Assembly (NCBI GenBank): GCA_947652115.1
Contig: OX393569.1
Span: 5,820,066-5,884,065 of the forward strand
DNA from: Blastomussa wellsi
Taxonomy: Eukaryota > Cnidaria > Anthozoa > Scleractinia > Plerogyridae
Direction: 5' to 3'
DNA length: 64,000 nt
In this document: piece after piece, positions 11,954 through 24,124 of the stretch
Layout of the letters: every line of letters starts with the position of its first letter
Numbering within the stretch: the stretch's first letter is position 1
Program-made: the position numbers and the translations under genes
Notes under the pieces: generated by a model
Seen by the model: the letters and a program-made list of their open reading frames with translations, nothing else
Told to the model about the DNA's origin: nothing
The model's database searches: none

Positions 11954-12560
11954 TCTGTCTTTTAGAAAACTTGAGCAAACGTTGTGTGAGTTTAGCGGTA
12001 ACGCGACTAAAAGCTTACCATTCCGGATTTGTGGGGATAATTGTAGAATTTTCTGAAAAACAAACGAAAGAAGACAGAAACGCTAGTTAAGGTCTTCAGT
12101 TCGAGTTTGACTCGGCAATTATTCCACGGATTGCGTAACCGACCTAACATACACACGCAATACTACAGGAATTCTTGAATGAAGAATTGAAACTATGAAT
12201 TCTTAAAACGCTCGAGTAAAGATGGCAAGCTAAGCGTTCGAGTAATGCGTTCTTTACTCGACTTTGACCCAGGAAACTATTCTACAGATGGCACAACTGA
12301 CCTTATTAATTAAAACATCGTAAACTCGTAAAAAATTACTAAAAACCAAGAATTGAAACTATGAAAGTTTAGCACGTACAAATGAAAAAGTATCTCCAGC
12401 TTACTTTCAGCACTGAGCCATCAGGAAATGTCAGAATTACTGTATTGTAGTCGTTCATTATGACTATGTTATTACTGAAAGCTCCTTTAGGGAAAAGGAA
12501 AATTGAGAAATCGTAGTATAGACAAAATAAAACACTTTGGCAAAGGTTTAAAAATCAAAA
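11954..12560. repeat. 568-bp tandem duplication, unit 2
   Basis: It repeats unit 1 in order and orientation: 'AGCAAACGTTG.GTGAGTTTAGCGG', 'AATACTACAGGAATTCTTGAATGAAGAATT', the CTCGAG inverted repeat, 'CATGAAAGTTTAGCACGTAC' and 'CAAAGGTTTAAAA'. It carries small indels and an insert of about 30 bp near 12380-12410. The divergence suggests an old duplication. Confidence 0.75.
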
Positions 12561-13056
12561 CAAGTTTACCAAATGAAGCTCTTGCCCTGCGCAAGAAGGT
12601 TTTAATTAAAATAGATTGAACGAGTAAAGTATTGAACACTAACATTGCTGACATGAAAACATTTTAATTGGACCAGTAAGCGGATTTTAGATACATGATA
12701 GTTTGCACTGATGGTCTTAAGTGAAATCTCTTTGTTTGGCCCGCTTCTTAAATTACGAATTTGTTATGTAAGAATTAGAGTCAGGGTTTCTTGTTTTTTC
12801 TTAATTTCAATTTTGGTGTCCCTAGTAGGTCGTCCAAAGTACATGCAGCTAAATTTAAATAGATTTGACACTGAAATAAAGATTTTTTTATCAATTATTC
12901 TCTCATTAAGTGAACTGATTATTAATTTTGATGTGGTAATTACAATACAATTCTTATAGATCTATCAGTTGGTCACGATGGAATACCAGTATATTGAATG
13001 TCTGTCATCTTTGATGCATGGGGTGAATGGAAACTATTTAGAGAGCTTATAAATGG

Positions 13057-13094
<38 letters not shown>

Positions 13095-15700
13095 TAAATA
13101 GGAGACAAGTTTTAAAATGCACTTGAAATGGGGTTAATCCGGGGATGAATGAAATAACAGCAGCATATATACGGTCACCAATGCAACTAAAATTTCATCC
13201 GTGGCGATCATCAGTCGCCAACAAATGGCGACTGAACCTGAACGACCTGAACAAGCCATTTTCTAAACGAGCAGGGGACTGGGTTCAAATATTTTAAATC
13301 GATGGAAACGAAAATCTGAACATAGCTTGTAAAAGATCATCCAAAATAATGTACAAATACCAAATTTCAGCGTTGTTGGCTTAAACGCAAATATATAGTA
13401 CACTTTTTGGTTTGGAGGAACAGGCGTCCCTGCACACAATACAAAGTTCTCTTAAAATTATTTCAAGTTTTCTAACGTGTACTGCATATGTGCGTTTTAG
13501 CCAATAACGCTGAAAGTTAGTAAACTTACATTATCCGAAAACATATTTGAATGAAAACAACATCAAATTTACTAAACGAATGCAACCAACCAACCAAAAC
13601 AAACAATATTTCATATTTACATAAATTTTACTAATCCTTTGTGAAAACAAAAATATCTTCTTACCTCAATTCAGGAAAGCACTGCATTTGTTTACCTGCA
13701 GGACAAACATCGAGTGCACTAGTTGTATATTGGCAATTACTGGGTGATTTATTTCAAGTCTTAGCGTCTACATTCTAGGTTATATTTATTAGGGTTAATG
13801 CGCACGGCTCTTTAGAAGACCACTTTTTTGCGATAAGGATCTCGTGGTTAACTTAAGATTACATTACATTACAATTGACCAACTTTTGCACAGTATTTTC
13901 GTGAGAGCGGCATCAAGTAAAGGGCCTTTACTTCGGTTTTTTTCCTCAATACAGTTCAAAGCGCTATTTTGTACGATATTTTCTTCAAGACATTTCATGA
14001 CAAAGTTACGCGAAGTGCAGTATGTGGCCAACGGACCAAATGTGAAGGCGAAAATTGTTCTAGATAACGAGGCACGACGTTATTTTTCTATAAATAGCCG
14101 TTTATTGAAGAAAAACAATGCCATTGCCAAGTTTCGTGATCTTTGTAGCGTGCATATCTTCCCTCTCGTGTTCAACGACTGCCGGATTAAAATGTTATCA
14201 TGCTTGTTTTGGAAAGTCGACCACAAATTCTTATTCGGCCGGAAAAAGACTTCACGTAGCGAAAAAACGGAATTCTAACTTTAGATGCTAATCCGTTTTC
14301 TAAATTTCATTCGATTATCAACGATTAGCGGTTAGATAATCACTGCGGATGGCACTGAGAGGTCTACACAGGGAACCCATAAAAGCAGTTTGACTATTTG
14401 TGTTTATTTCAAAAATACTAAAGAAATGTATCGGAATATCGAAAGGGTCTAATGTAAAAATATTGCCTGTAATGTCTACATTTTACTTCAAAATAAACGT
14501 AAACCCCCTTATTTGTTTATTTGGTCGTCTATGAACGGTTCAAACTTTCGAATCATGGAAAGCGTTTTAATCACGGAAGCCAGGTTTTGCATTGAATGCG
14601 ACTTCTACACTGCTCTTATAACGTGTAGTACCTCAGTGAACGCACAGACGACAAAATAACCAAATGACTGTGAAAAGTACTGGTGCAATGACTATAATCA
14701 GTACAATCTATATCTATCTCTTCATTCTCAAACACAATTAATAATTCATCAACCGTGACCATGGTTTGGAAATCTATTTGCATAGATTTTACGATTTTAT
14801 TTCTTCGTTTTCTCCGTAGTTTCAGTCTTGACTGCAAGCACGGTGACCTATATTTTTCATTGTAGAATTTTGGAGTACTAATGATCAACTTTAAGTAAAA
14901 AAACATAAAAAAGGGATTTTGGGGAAGGAAAAAAGATATAGTTAAAACCTCTCAGAAAACCGTTACCCAAGGATGAAAATTATAGCCCTGGGAACAACGT
15001 CTAGAGGGACGTTTTGGGTAGGTATCGTTTCAATTTGTCTAATTTTTCCATAAATTATATTTTACATTGTTCCATGTAATCGAGACTTCCCTGCTATCAA
15101 GTTTTTTGTCAAGTATTCCGTTAATCATCTTTTCTTTCAGCTGCCGCAAAATGTACCGTGAAACGATAAAATAGCTCGCGTGATTAGCATAAATGGGATA
15201 AGATTGGCCCATCGTATCTCTTTTGCGAGCACGGTGATCTACCTTTTTTCTTTATTTTTCGAAACAGTGCTTGGAAGGGAACACTCAGGGAAACTTTCAA
15301 AAAATTGTTGGATAACTTTTATTTCTGAGGAATCACATTAAGTGCTGTTGTACAGAAAGGCCTTTTGTTCGTGCTGGGTCATAGGGTTTCAGGCGATTTA
15401 CGCCGTCAAGATTTAAGATAAATCTTTCAACTAGCTAGACAATCTTTTATGAAAGAATGCTGCAAACCAGACTTCTAAAAAATGATGCTTTCTCAATGTT
15501 GACAGGAAATGTAGACACAAGTAGCTAAAAAAGCCATCAACAATATTCTTGGTTTGCAAACGACGTCATCACGCCATGTTGGATGACATGAACAAAAGAT
15601 TTCTGGCTAGCCTCTTTTGTTTGGTCATTCAACATTTTTTTGGTATGGGAACATGTTAATATTACAGCCACAACTACAAATACACAAGTTACATTACACA
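12561..15700. other. Intergenic DNA with an ATT microsatellite
   Basis: (ATT)n runs over about 13058-13093. A 144-codon open frame at 13844-14278 has no recognisable domain and no splice context, so it is not called. Nothing else is supported. Confidence 0.5.
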
Positions 15701-16688
15701 AATTTACAGATAATTTACAGATACGAACATGAACTCACAGCCATACGTTAACATCCTCCTGGTACTAACACTAAAACCTGCTTTAACAACAAAGGCCCAA
15801 GGCCAACATGGCCGCCACGCTCTTTGTCATTTGAATCTCTCGGGATTGGTTGCAAACCAGCAATGTTGAGCAACCTCCCGAAGACTTATGCGATAGAACC
15901 TTTGATAGAAATGGCCGCGAAATTCGTGCCAGGAAAATTCGGTCGTTTTATTTGAAGCGAACAACGAAGCAATAAAATTAATGAAAACAAACAAACACGA
16001 CGGGATGAAAAGGGCTTTTAAACACTCAAGGGTAAAATGAATACGAGAATTTTTAAGCTCATTAGATTAATTGACGATTTGGAGGACTTTCGACACAAAT
16101 TTCCCAGGGCACTGAAGTTGATTTGTAGACTCGTGTGAAAGGTTATGTTGGAAAGATAAAAACTATATATACATACACACAGGTAGCCCAAGCTCGATAC
16201 ATATGCTTGTTCAGTACATTACGTAAGAATAGAAATTTAAGGGTTTGTATGTGGAAAACGGTTAGATACAAAAATAATTATAAACATTCAATGATTTAAA
16301 TAAAAATAGCTGACCTCGCTTCCTTCGTGTCTTTGTTTGTCGATTTAGAGGGTTTTCAGTTCAGTTTAGAGGGCGAAGCGAAGAACTGTGGTGTTTGTTT
16401 GTTCGTCTTCATTGATTTTATTGTTCAAACAAAAATATGACCAAATATTCCTGGCACGATTTCGCGGTCATTTCAAAGGTTCTATCGCATAAGACTTCGG
16501 GAGGTTGCTCAACATTGCTGGTTTGCAACCAATCCCGAGAGATTCAAATGACAAAAAGGTTTCTGCCATGTTGTCCTTGGGCCTTTGTCGTCACCTCTCT
16601 GGTGAATGGAATGTAAGCAGGTTTTAGTGTTATTACTGGTTGGATGTTAACGTATGGCTGTAAGTTCATGTTCGTATCTGTAAATGGT
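15701..16688. repeat. Large inverted repeat (arms of about 300 bp)
   Basis: The left arm, about 15701-16000, contains 'CAGCCATACGTTAACATCC', 'GGCCCAAGGCCAACATGG' and 'CGATAGAACCTTTGA'. It returns in reverse complement at about 16395-16688 ('CTATCGCATAAGACTTCGGG', 'GGATGTTAACGTATGGCTG'). The loop of about 400 bp carries the left end of another element starting at 16178, so the structures are nested or overlapping. Confidence 0.7.
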
Positions 16689-16961
16689 TAGATACAAAAA
16701 TAATAATAAAAATTCAATAACTTAAATAAAAACAGATGACCTCGCTTCCTTCCGGTTCGTGTCTTTCTTTGTCTCCGGGGAGGTTTCTGGGCCGAGTTAT
16801 AGCGATTTAGAGGGTTTTCAGTTCAGTTTGGAGGACAAAGCGAAGAATAATTTATTATCATTGTTATTTTTGAAGCTGACCGTTTTCCCGGTACAATCCC
16901 TTATATTTCTACTGTTACGTAATGTACTGAACAACCATATATCGAGCTTGGGCGACCTGTG
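16178..16961. repeat. Foldback element with CACAGGTAGCCCAAGCTCGA termini, disrupted copy
   Basis: The left end CACAGGTAGCCCAAGCTCGAT and the right end ATCGAGCTTGGGCGACCTGTG are inverted. Inside, a block ('GGTTAGATACAAAAATAAT' to 'TTTTCAGTTCAGTTT') occurs twice in direct orientation, at about 16259-16385 and 16686-16850. The right arm of the neighbouring inverted repeat lies between the two. Same family as 17255-17725. Confidence 0.65.
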
Positions 16962-17254
16962 ATATATGCTATCTAAGACGGAAGATATTAACGTAAACAC
17001 CGATATAAATAGCAGGATTAACAAAAACAGAAGCAAACGTTTAGAATATAAAAAAAAACGCAAAAAAGATATACCAAGGATTATACTATTTTTTAACAAT
17101 TATAGTGAAGTTGTAGACTTCAATGAAACCATTAACAAAACGGATAAAATCGTTGACCTTTTGGCGTCGTGACAGACGCTGTTTGTTTAATGTACATTAG
17201 TGAGCCGTCTGGCATGGTATGCAATGACCGCGTCGCGCCCTCCTTCTGTCAGAA

Positions 17255-17725
17255 CACAGGTAGCCCAAGCTCGAAATGTGAGCGTCGGCACCGTTGCGTA
17301 ACCTTCGAAATATAAGGATCTGTATAGGGAAAATAACGATTATTTCTGTAACCTATGAAAAGTAGCGATTTAAATAAAAATCGGCTTACCTCACTTAAGT
17401 TGAGTGCTTTTTCCCTCCTATGTGGTCTTCGAGCCGATTTATGGCCATTCTATCAGTTTTAGTGGAACCGATTTAGTGGAGAGAGCAAACCAGTTCTACG
17501 AAAACTAATAGAATGGCCATAAATCAGCTCGAAAACCACACAGGAGGAAAAAAAAAACACTCAACTAAAGTAAGGTAAACTAAAGTAAGGCAAGCCGATT
17601 TTTATTTAAATCGCTACACTTTCATAGGTTACAGAAACAATAGTTATTTTCCCCATACAGATCCTTATATTTCGAAGGTTATGGAACGGTGCCGACGCTC
17701 ACATTTCGAGCTTGGGCTACCTGTG
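17255..17725. repeat. Foldback element, intact, with 7-bp target duplication
   Basis: It is a nearly perfect hairpin of 471 bp. The termini CACAGGTAGCCCAAGCTCGA / TCGAGCTTGGGCTACCTGTG continue into long complementary arms (e.g. 'AGGATCTGTAT' / 'ATACAGATCCT', 'GCGATTTAAATAAAAATCGGC' inverted). It is flanked by GTCAGAA on both sides (17248-17254 and 17726-17732). The high arm identity and intact duplication suggest a fairly recent insertion. It ends about 95 bp upstream of the TATA box of gene A. Confidence 0.85.
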
Positions 17726-17819
17726 GTCAGAATATTCCATAATTGACAATGCGTGGCGCATGGCACGACCCCGTGTCATTACCGCAATCCAATCATTCCC
17801 CACGCCCCCCTCCACAGAC

Positions 17820-17825
17820 TATAAA
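17820..17825 (+). promoter_or_regulatory. TATA box of gene A
   Basis: TATAAA lies 78 bp upstream of the ATG. The paralogue B has the same motif 61 bp upstream of its ATG, followed in both by a similar 'GCTCTAATAC / TCGCTAATACC' stretch. Confidence 0.6.
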
Positions 17826-17897
17826 GTCGCTAATACCCACTGTTTTTCAGCAGACAAATAGAAGCAACCGACGAATCAACAATTCGAAGATCGAAGC

Positions 17898-20800
17898 ATG
17901 GCGAATCAAATGAAGATATCCTTGCTGCAAGTCTTGGTAGCAGTTTTGTTGCTCTGTGAAGTTATCGGACAACGGTCCTATTCCCGAAGCCGGACTTACA
18001 GAAGAAGACCTGCAATGAGGTACAGCTCCGGAAGGATCAGCAGAAAAGGTACGCAACTATTTTGCATCAATGTTTATGATTCAGTTTACCGATCTGGGAA
18101 GCTCTCGAATGAATTCAAACTATCAGTGTTAAGATTTCCTATTACTATTCAGGCAGTTGGAAAGAACCTCATGAAAACACTTTAACTAAAAGCTCGTTTT
18201 CGTCACTGTTTATTTTAAAATGGGATTTGGTCGATCTAAGATTTATTGCATACTGTAAAGCACGACTGCGATATTAACCAAGGCTTGCCGTATGATTTTA
18301 GCCAAATATTCAGGTAAATTAGGAAAGTGGACGCATTTTCTACACACAGCACTCCGCGTTGTCCACCTAACCAAATATTCACTCACGTGAGTTGAATCTC
18401 TTGGCATTATTGAACATAACCAATCATGGATGTCTCGCGTGAGTACATTACTCAGCTCATGCGACATAAAACAGGCCACATAATCCAAAATGTCTGATCT
18501 TTGAAAAACTCTAGCCGTCTTAGTTTTTTCCTATTTACCTACAGATTACGAAGACAATGAATGTAGCAAGCTGCGAAGTGTTTTGTGTGTCGAGCGCTGG
18601 CCAATTGAGTTCGCATACCCTATCTGAGCATCTCAACGTTTTCCACCAAACCAAATAATTTTATTCACGCTCGTGACTTGACATTGAACATAACCAATTA
18701 TTGTTGTCTCGCGTGAGTGCAGTACTCTGCACATGCCAAATATTCACGCACGTGACTTGAATCTCTTGGAGTCATTGATGATAACCAATTTTGGTTGTCC
18801 GACACGTGAGTGCCAAATATTCACGCATGTGACTTTAATCTCTTGGCTTCATTGAACATAACCAATTATGGTTGTCTCGCAGTAATCTGCTCATGCAACA
18901 TAAAACAGGCCACAACTCTAGCCAGCTTAGTTATTTCCCATTTACCTACAGATGATGATCGCTTACTGCGAAGGTGTTTTGTGTGACGAGCACTGGCTAA
19001 TTTTGTTCGCATACTCTATCTGAGCGAAAAACGTACAACGGTATTGCGATGAGAGAAGGTGGCGGAAAGTCGGCCGTCTTTCATTCGCTGGTTTCAACAC
19101 CAGTTGTCCGACTTGTGAGTTTACGTCTTGATTGTATTTTTCTTTTTATTACCCGCAGAGTGCAAAGACGAACCGAAGGCACACAGTACTTGTGTGAAAC
19201 TAGTCAAGGAATTAGGACTAAAAGTTTGTCACGTCAAAATCAAGCAGCTGAGAGTCAAACTTGAGAGAAGCTGCGCCCAGACCTGTCACTACTGTAAGTA
19301 ACGAAGTTCAAATAACAATACAAATAGCCAATGGTACCCTCCTGATGGTACTACAAGCCTCTTTCACGCCCTTTGTACTTGTTACGCAATTTTTCATGGA
19401 GACCTGTAAGGAGAATATGTAATTTGATATTACTTCTCATTTTTCTTCTTGGTGTGCTGGACCCCGGATACAGCGATCCGGGATCCCGGTTTGATCTCCG
19501 GCCGGGCACTGCGTTACGTTCTAGATCGAGACACTTTACTGTTATAAATGGGTACCAGCAAATTTAATGCTAGGGGTAATTAACCCTACGATAGAGTAGC
19601 ATCCTATCCTTGTGGCGGGGAAGTAGAAATTCATAGACGTTCGGGCACCTTCGGACTGGGGGGCTCCCTACCCGTCCGTCCAACGGTCCAAAAATTAAAA
19701 CTGCTGTTGCCCGAATTTCCCGAAAAATGTCGACAATTTTCGAAACTGGGGGGGGGGGGGGGGGCTGTAGTCCCCCAGCCTCCCCGGCTCGTACGCCTAT
19801 GGTTAATCACTTCATGCTAAGGAAATTGGGATAACTTCCTTCCGACCGGATGGGCCTCTAGGTTCCTACACAGACTTTGTCTTATCTACTTTACTTCTGT
19901 TCAGGTGGAGAACCTCAGACAAGCTGCAGAAGAAGCTTATATGGTTGCTGTTGGGATGTTCACACGCCCAGAGGAGATATCTATGGCAAAACAGGCTGCC
20001 CCGGTACGTTAATTAACACAATCAAATAAACAGTAGCAACAACTGAGCACGACAATCTAAAATTTGAAACTTATTTCATTAAATTGTGCAACCTGGCAAT
20101 GGAGCCCTGTCAGTCCCGTCACTGTTTCCACTTGTTTCGAGACGGAATCCGTATTTATTGGACAAAATTATGTACCAAAATTATTTACACCTTATTGCAA
20201 CCTTTTGTGTTACTACTTCAAATATATTATCAAGAGAAATCTTTTCTAACAACACCAAACATCGAAAACAAATTTCGAAGTTCCACTGAATCGCTTAAAA
20301 GATGTGAGATTTTTCCAAGAGCTTGCGAGCTTTGAAATTCATTTTCTCAGGCTCTGATAAGAAATTGTTGTACCAAAATTATTTACACCTTATTGCAAAC
20401 TTTTGAGTTACTGCTTCAAATGTCTTATCAAAAGAAATGTTTTCTAACAACACCAAATTTTGCATCGAAAACAAATTTTGAAGTTCCACTATAATTCCAC
20501 TGAATCGCTTAAAGACGATTTTACAAAATGGCTACACGTAAAATTTTGCCTGTAGTTTGTGATCTTTAAAATTAATTTTCTCGGGCTCTGATAAGAAATT
20601 ATTGTCGGTACAAATAATTACTTCTGTACCTTTTATTAAGGGTAAAAAATAACGCAACATGATTTAAATTATTCTGGTACTCGATTTAATATTACTCGAC
20701 TTGATGGGTGTTGATATGTCTAGCCTTAATGCTGTTATTCTACCATGGTAAACTATTATCTCAAGATTTCCTACGATTTGAAGGCGCGCAATTTTGAACA

Positions 20801-21528
20801 TTACCAAAGATGATTTCATTCATGATAAGAAGCATATGACCATTATCAAACGAGAACTGTACACGCGTTTTCACTAGCTTTGTGGGGGTATCACGGGTGT
20901 CAGGCCTCAGTTCTCGGGTACCCGAGACAACCCCCCCCCCCCCTCCGAGACAACTTTACCGAGCGTTTATATGACAAAAATTGCCCCTGTCAGCTGAGTT
21001 AAAGTTGACCCTGTTTAACCAGTTATCCTTCTTCCTTTGAATTTCTTTCGGCGTTTATGCGATCACTGGAAGCCTTGCTGGATTAAATTCTATTTAGCAA
21101 TTCTTGAAATGTTTTCCATCCAGTTATTTCTAAATTGAATAAATATACATCACTCCCGTGGGAATACTCCCTCATATAGGCCATAAAGGCGCCAGTATGG
21201 CGCCAGTTTTCAAACAAGACACTGAACACAAAATCAAATTTTGGGGGAATGCACCGGCCCTGTTCCCGGACACGAGCCTTGAGAACAGACTGTCATGCTT
21301 TTGATCTAGCCTTTAGTTTGAATCAATTTTGATCTTTCCGCTTTTATAGAATGCAAAGATCACCTGCATCTGTGCCAAAGGTTCAAGAAATTCTGCAATT
21401 CAAGGAAGACAGAAAACAAAGCGTTCATGGAACTGCACTGTCCGTTAACTTGCAACAAGTGCACCCAAAGGAGAAGAGTGAAAATAAAGGGACAAAGGAT
21501 CAACATGCTCGACTGGAGCAAACTGTGA
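17898..21528 (+). CDS. Gene A: secreted ShK - GCCWD module - ShK protein (4 exons)
   Basis: Coding exons 17898-18048, 19159-19293, 19905-20003 and 21350-21528 give about 187 residues; all introns are GT-AG and phase 1. Residues 1-24 are a signal peptide (LLQVLVAVLLLCEVIG), followed by an Arg/Ser-rich segment. Exon 2 is a ShK-type domain with six cysteines ending SCAQTCHYC. Exon 3 is a short module with CGG, then YGCCWDVHTPRGDIYGKTGC, resembling papilin-type repeats. Exon 4 is a second ShK domain (ECKDHLHLC ... HCPLTCNKC) and a basic tail ending in DWSKL. The ATG is the first after the TATA box and opens directly into the signal peptide. Gene B, 11 kb downstream, has the same exon lengths for exons 2-4. 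ShK domains occur in channel-active peptides but also in many matrix and enzyme proteins, so the function is open. Confidence 0.88.
18360..18910. repeat. Diverged tandem repeat in intron 1 of gene A
   Basis: About four imperfect units of 75-130 bp share 'CCAAATATTCACGCACGTGA', 'TTGAATCTCTTGG', 'ATTGAACATAACCAAT' and 'GGTTGTCTCGCGTGAGT'. They are at about 18370-18480, 18650-18725, 18738-18810 and 18812-18905. Each unit holds CACGTGA or CGTGA-type motifs. Confidence 0.65.
19450..19625 (+). repeat. Diverged tRNA-derived SINE in intron 2 of gene A
   Basis: It carries GTGCTGGACCCCGGATACAG, a 'CCCGGTTTGATCTCCGG' B-box-like block, 'GAGACACTTTACTGTTA', 'GGGTACCAGCAAATTTAATGC' and 'TAGCATCCTATCC'. 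These are the reverse complements of blocks in the minus-strand SINE copies at 44205 and 47268. It is heavily mutated. Confidence 0.6.
19687..19801. repeat. Dispersed repeat, copy 2 (intron 2 of gene A)
   Basis: It matches 6610-6735, from 'CTGCTGTTGCCCGAAT' to 'CCCCGGCTCGTACGCCTATGG', with a G homopolymer of about 17 in the middle. Confidence 0.6.
20158..20605. repeat. Tandem duplication of about 210-235 bp in intron 3 of gene A
   Basis: Unit 1 (about 20160-20367) and unit 2 (about 20368-20605) share 'GTACCAAAATTATTTACACCTTATTGCAA', 'TTTTCTAACAACACCAAA', 'GAAGTTCCACT', 'GAATCGCTTAAA' and 'GGCTCTGATAAGAAATT'. Unit 2 has small insertions. Confidence 0.7.
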
Positions 21529-22722
21529 ACAAAAGTAAGTTTTGTGAATCGGATTTTTATGATTTTGTAGTCCGTGCTGTTACCTGTTGTCGATCACATG
21601 GTCTCCTACACTAGCGACACTTTGATTAGGCAACGCCATGCCATCTCCAGCGGTCGCTTATTATAGGGGTGGGGGGGGGGGGGGGGTTAGCAAACAACAA
21701 GAGGGACTCTGAGGGCCAGATGCGCCGATGTTTAGTGAGGAATGGAGTGGCCCTGTAAATTCCTTTGTAAGATACAAGGCCAACGTGAACCACAAGGGCG
21801 AATGTTTCAAGTTTCTCTAAAAATTAAACCCTGTCCTATTTCCATCGTTCATTGCCTTACCCTTTCCTAAATATATTTCCATCAAATTCATAATTATGAT
21901 ACCAGAGCCTCAGTACAACTTCGGCTTCGCGCTTGTCGAACAAATATCAAGCGATTCACCATACTTTACCAAAGGCCAAAAATATGGAAGGCTTTACCAT
22001 CTTCGGTTACCTTCTCTGCCAGTTTATCTTCTTTCAAAAGAAAGTTTCTTGATTTTTTTCAAAAATTAAAATATGCAAAACTCAAAAATAAAACAAATAA
22101 CCAACTTGACAAGTAATCCAAGGTATGATATGTCTGAATCTGTCATGCAAGTTCAGTCTCGCGAAGTCAATTGAATTTGCATGTATCAATTTCTCTTATC
22201 TTTTGTTTTGTTATTTTTTTATTAAAATGATGTAAAAATGTGGTAAATAAACATTGAATTGAATTGAATATTCAAGCGACGATAGTTCGGAAACTGCTTG
22301 AGTGATAATGACTGTGGGTTCATTTTCAGATTTCGAGGCTCATCTCAACAGCCTTTCGAGAGATGTTTTCTACAACTTTCCATTTGACAATGACTGGATT
22401 CGGCTGATCATGAAGGTTCAAGATGACCTAACGTTAACATTGGTACCCACACGCGCCGGCCGCTGTATCCGCGATTCAAGAACTGAGAACGTTTGTTGTA
22501 AAATTCATTAATAATTCATAAGGAGTAGATCCAATGCAAAGGTACTATTTAGGTCACATGAATGCTCTGTAAACCCCAATACAAATCAAGAGTAGAATTA
22601 ACTTTTGATACAAACTCCTGCTCAGCTGATTAGTATTTATTAACTTTTGATACAGATCTTTACTGATTAAAATGCAAAGCACAATGGAATCGAATAACAA
22701 TACTTTGCATTCAATTTATTGT

Positions 22723-22730
<8 letters not shown>
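21529..22730. other. Downstream of gene A: possible 3' untranslated exons
   Basis: Eight bases after the stop codon there is a strong donor (AACAAAA|GTAAGT). Gene B has a comparable donor after its stop (GTAAGTTG, 13 bases on). A G homopolymer lies near 21670. 'GGTAAATAAACATTGAATTGAATTGAATA' near 22240 could hold a polyadenylation signal or be a retroelement tail. No clear transcript end is visible. Confidence 0.3.
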
Positions 22731-22732
<2 letters not shown>

Positions 22733-22762
<30 letters not shown>

Positions 22763-22807
22763 GTATGGGCTTTACAATTGCTCGCCTATCGGCTCGCAAT
22801 TGTAAAT

Positions 22808-22846
<39 letters not shown>

Positions 22847-22855
22847 ATAAATTCA
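22733..22855. repeat. Palindromic element
   Basis: The arms 'GATAAAATATTCGCGTCCGATCTGTATGGGC' and 'GCCCATACAGATCTCCCGCTCATATTTTATC' pair around a TTTACAATTGCTCG / CGCAATTGTAAA core. There is no coding content. Confidence 0.7.
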
Positions 22856-23210
22856 TGCATGCGATCAGATATTTTAAAGTTAGCCTGTATACATAGCAAA
22901 GAAACGTTACATGCCACTTCAAACGAGACTTGATCCAGTTAGATTTTCATTTTATTTTAAACACAATATACTCTGAATTGTTTTAATGAAACCACAAAAA
23001 TCGTCTCTTTAATAATAAATAAATAACAATAAATTTGCAAACTAGATTTAATTAATAAGGGATGCAAAGAAGATGCAAAAACATTCAAAAGTTAAGAGAA
23101 AACGAGCTCATAAGAGGTTTTGTTATTTATAAAGATTTATGTAAAAAGACTCAAAATAAATGTCGGTAAACCATGAACGCAGTGTGGTTGAATTATTTTG
23201 TCATAAATTA

Positions 23211-23486
23211 ATAGAGACCTTTAGGTTCTGCGACGAGGACGACTACAAGTACGAGTTTCAGTGAGGATGTCGTAGTCGCGAAAACAAGTTATCAAAATGT
23301 TAGTAGCTTTATCATATAGCGATTAGGAGAAGTCAAACTGCCTTCAATAAAAATGACCGTGCTAATTTTGCTGCTGACAAAAAAGGAAAATGAAGTTTTC
23401 TGTTGAGGCTATTTTGTTAGTACGCGCGACAAAACTTAAATTCAAATCTCGTACTCGTCCTCGTTGTGGAATCTAAAGGTCTCTAT
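23211..23486. repeat. TIR element (MITE), about 276 bp
   Basis: The termini ATAGAGACCTTTAGGTTCTG and ATCTAAAGGTCTCTAT are inverted, followed inward by 'CGAGGACGACTACAAGTACGAG' against 'CTCGTACTCGTCCTCG'. There is no transposase. Confidence 0.75.
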
Positions 23487-24124
23487 CGACATCTGCAACT
23501 CCCCAAACCGCCCGTGAGAGGGTTAGCTTTTGTTTCAGTTCTGAAACCAAAAAGGTGAATGATAAGTTTTTGTACTCGACCAAAACGACTTGCGTGAAAA
23601 TTAACACATCGCGCAGGTTTGGAGAATACAAAAGCAACATGATAATCCAAGATTAAAATAATTGAAATACCGCACGAAAATGAGACCAACACACCAAACC
23701 CCAACGTGATCCAAAGTCCTTTTAATCAGGAATTGAGGAATTGAAGGAATTGGTGGTCGGTATAGTAGTTTTTACAGCAGTCCAAGTGTGATCGCTTTTT
23801 TAAGTCGCATTCCATTGCGGAATCCGGATTTCGAATTCTCTTGTGAAGCCGGCCTCCATACTAAAGGCAACTTTTGAAGTGTAAATGAACAGTTGTGATA
23901 TTTGGTCAATCTCCTTGGTTTTAGCCTTATAGTGCCTGATAAATGGAAAAACATGCTGTTCCGGACACTTTTTGCATAAACCGTAATATCTTACCTCAAA
24001 ACAACGTAAACAAGCTGAAATTCAGCCACAAGTTAGCTTCCATTTCTGATAACTAGGTCGTAAAGTTTCATCGCCTGAATCTCTTTCAATTCTTTGTAAT
24101 TTTGGAAAGAGTTCGACGAGTTGG

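Noticed and set aside
13058..13093. Regular repeats as a CRISPR-like array
   Set aside because: A plain ATT microsatellite without spacers; the window is eukaryotic.
13844..14278. 144-codon open frame on the + strand
   Set aside because: No motif, no splice context and no similarity to the other genes here; likely chance.
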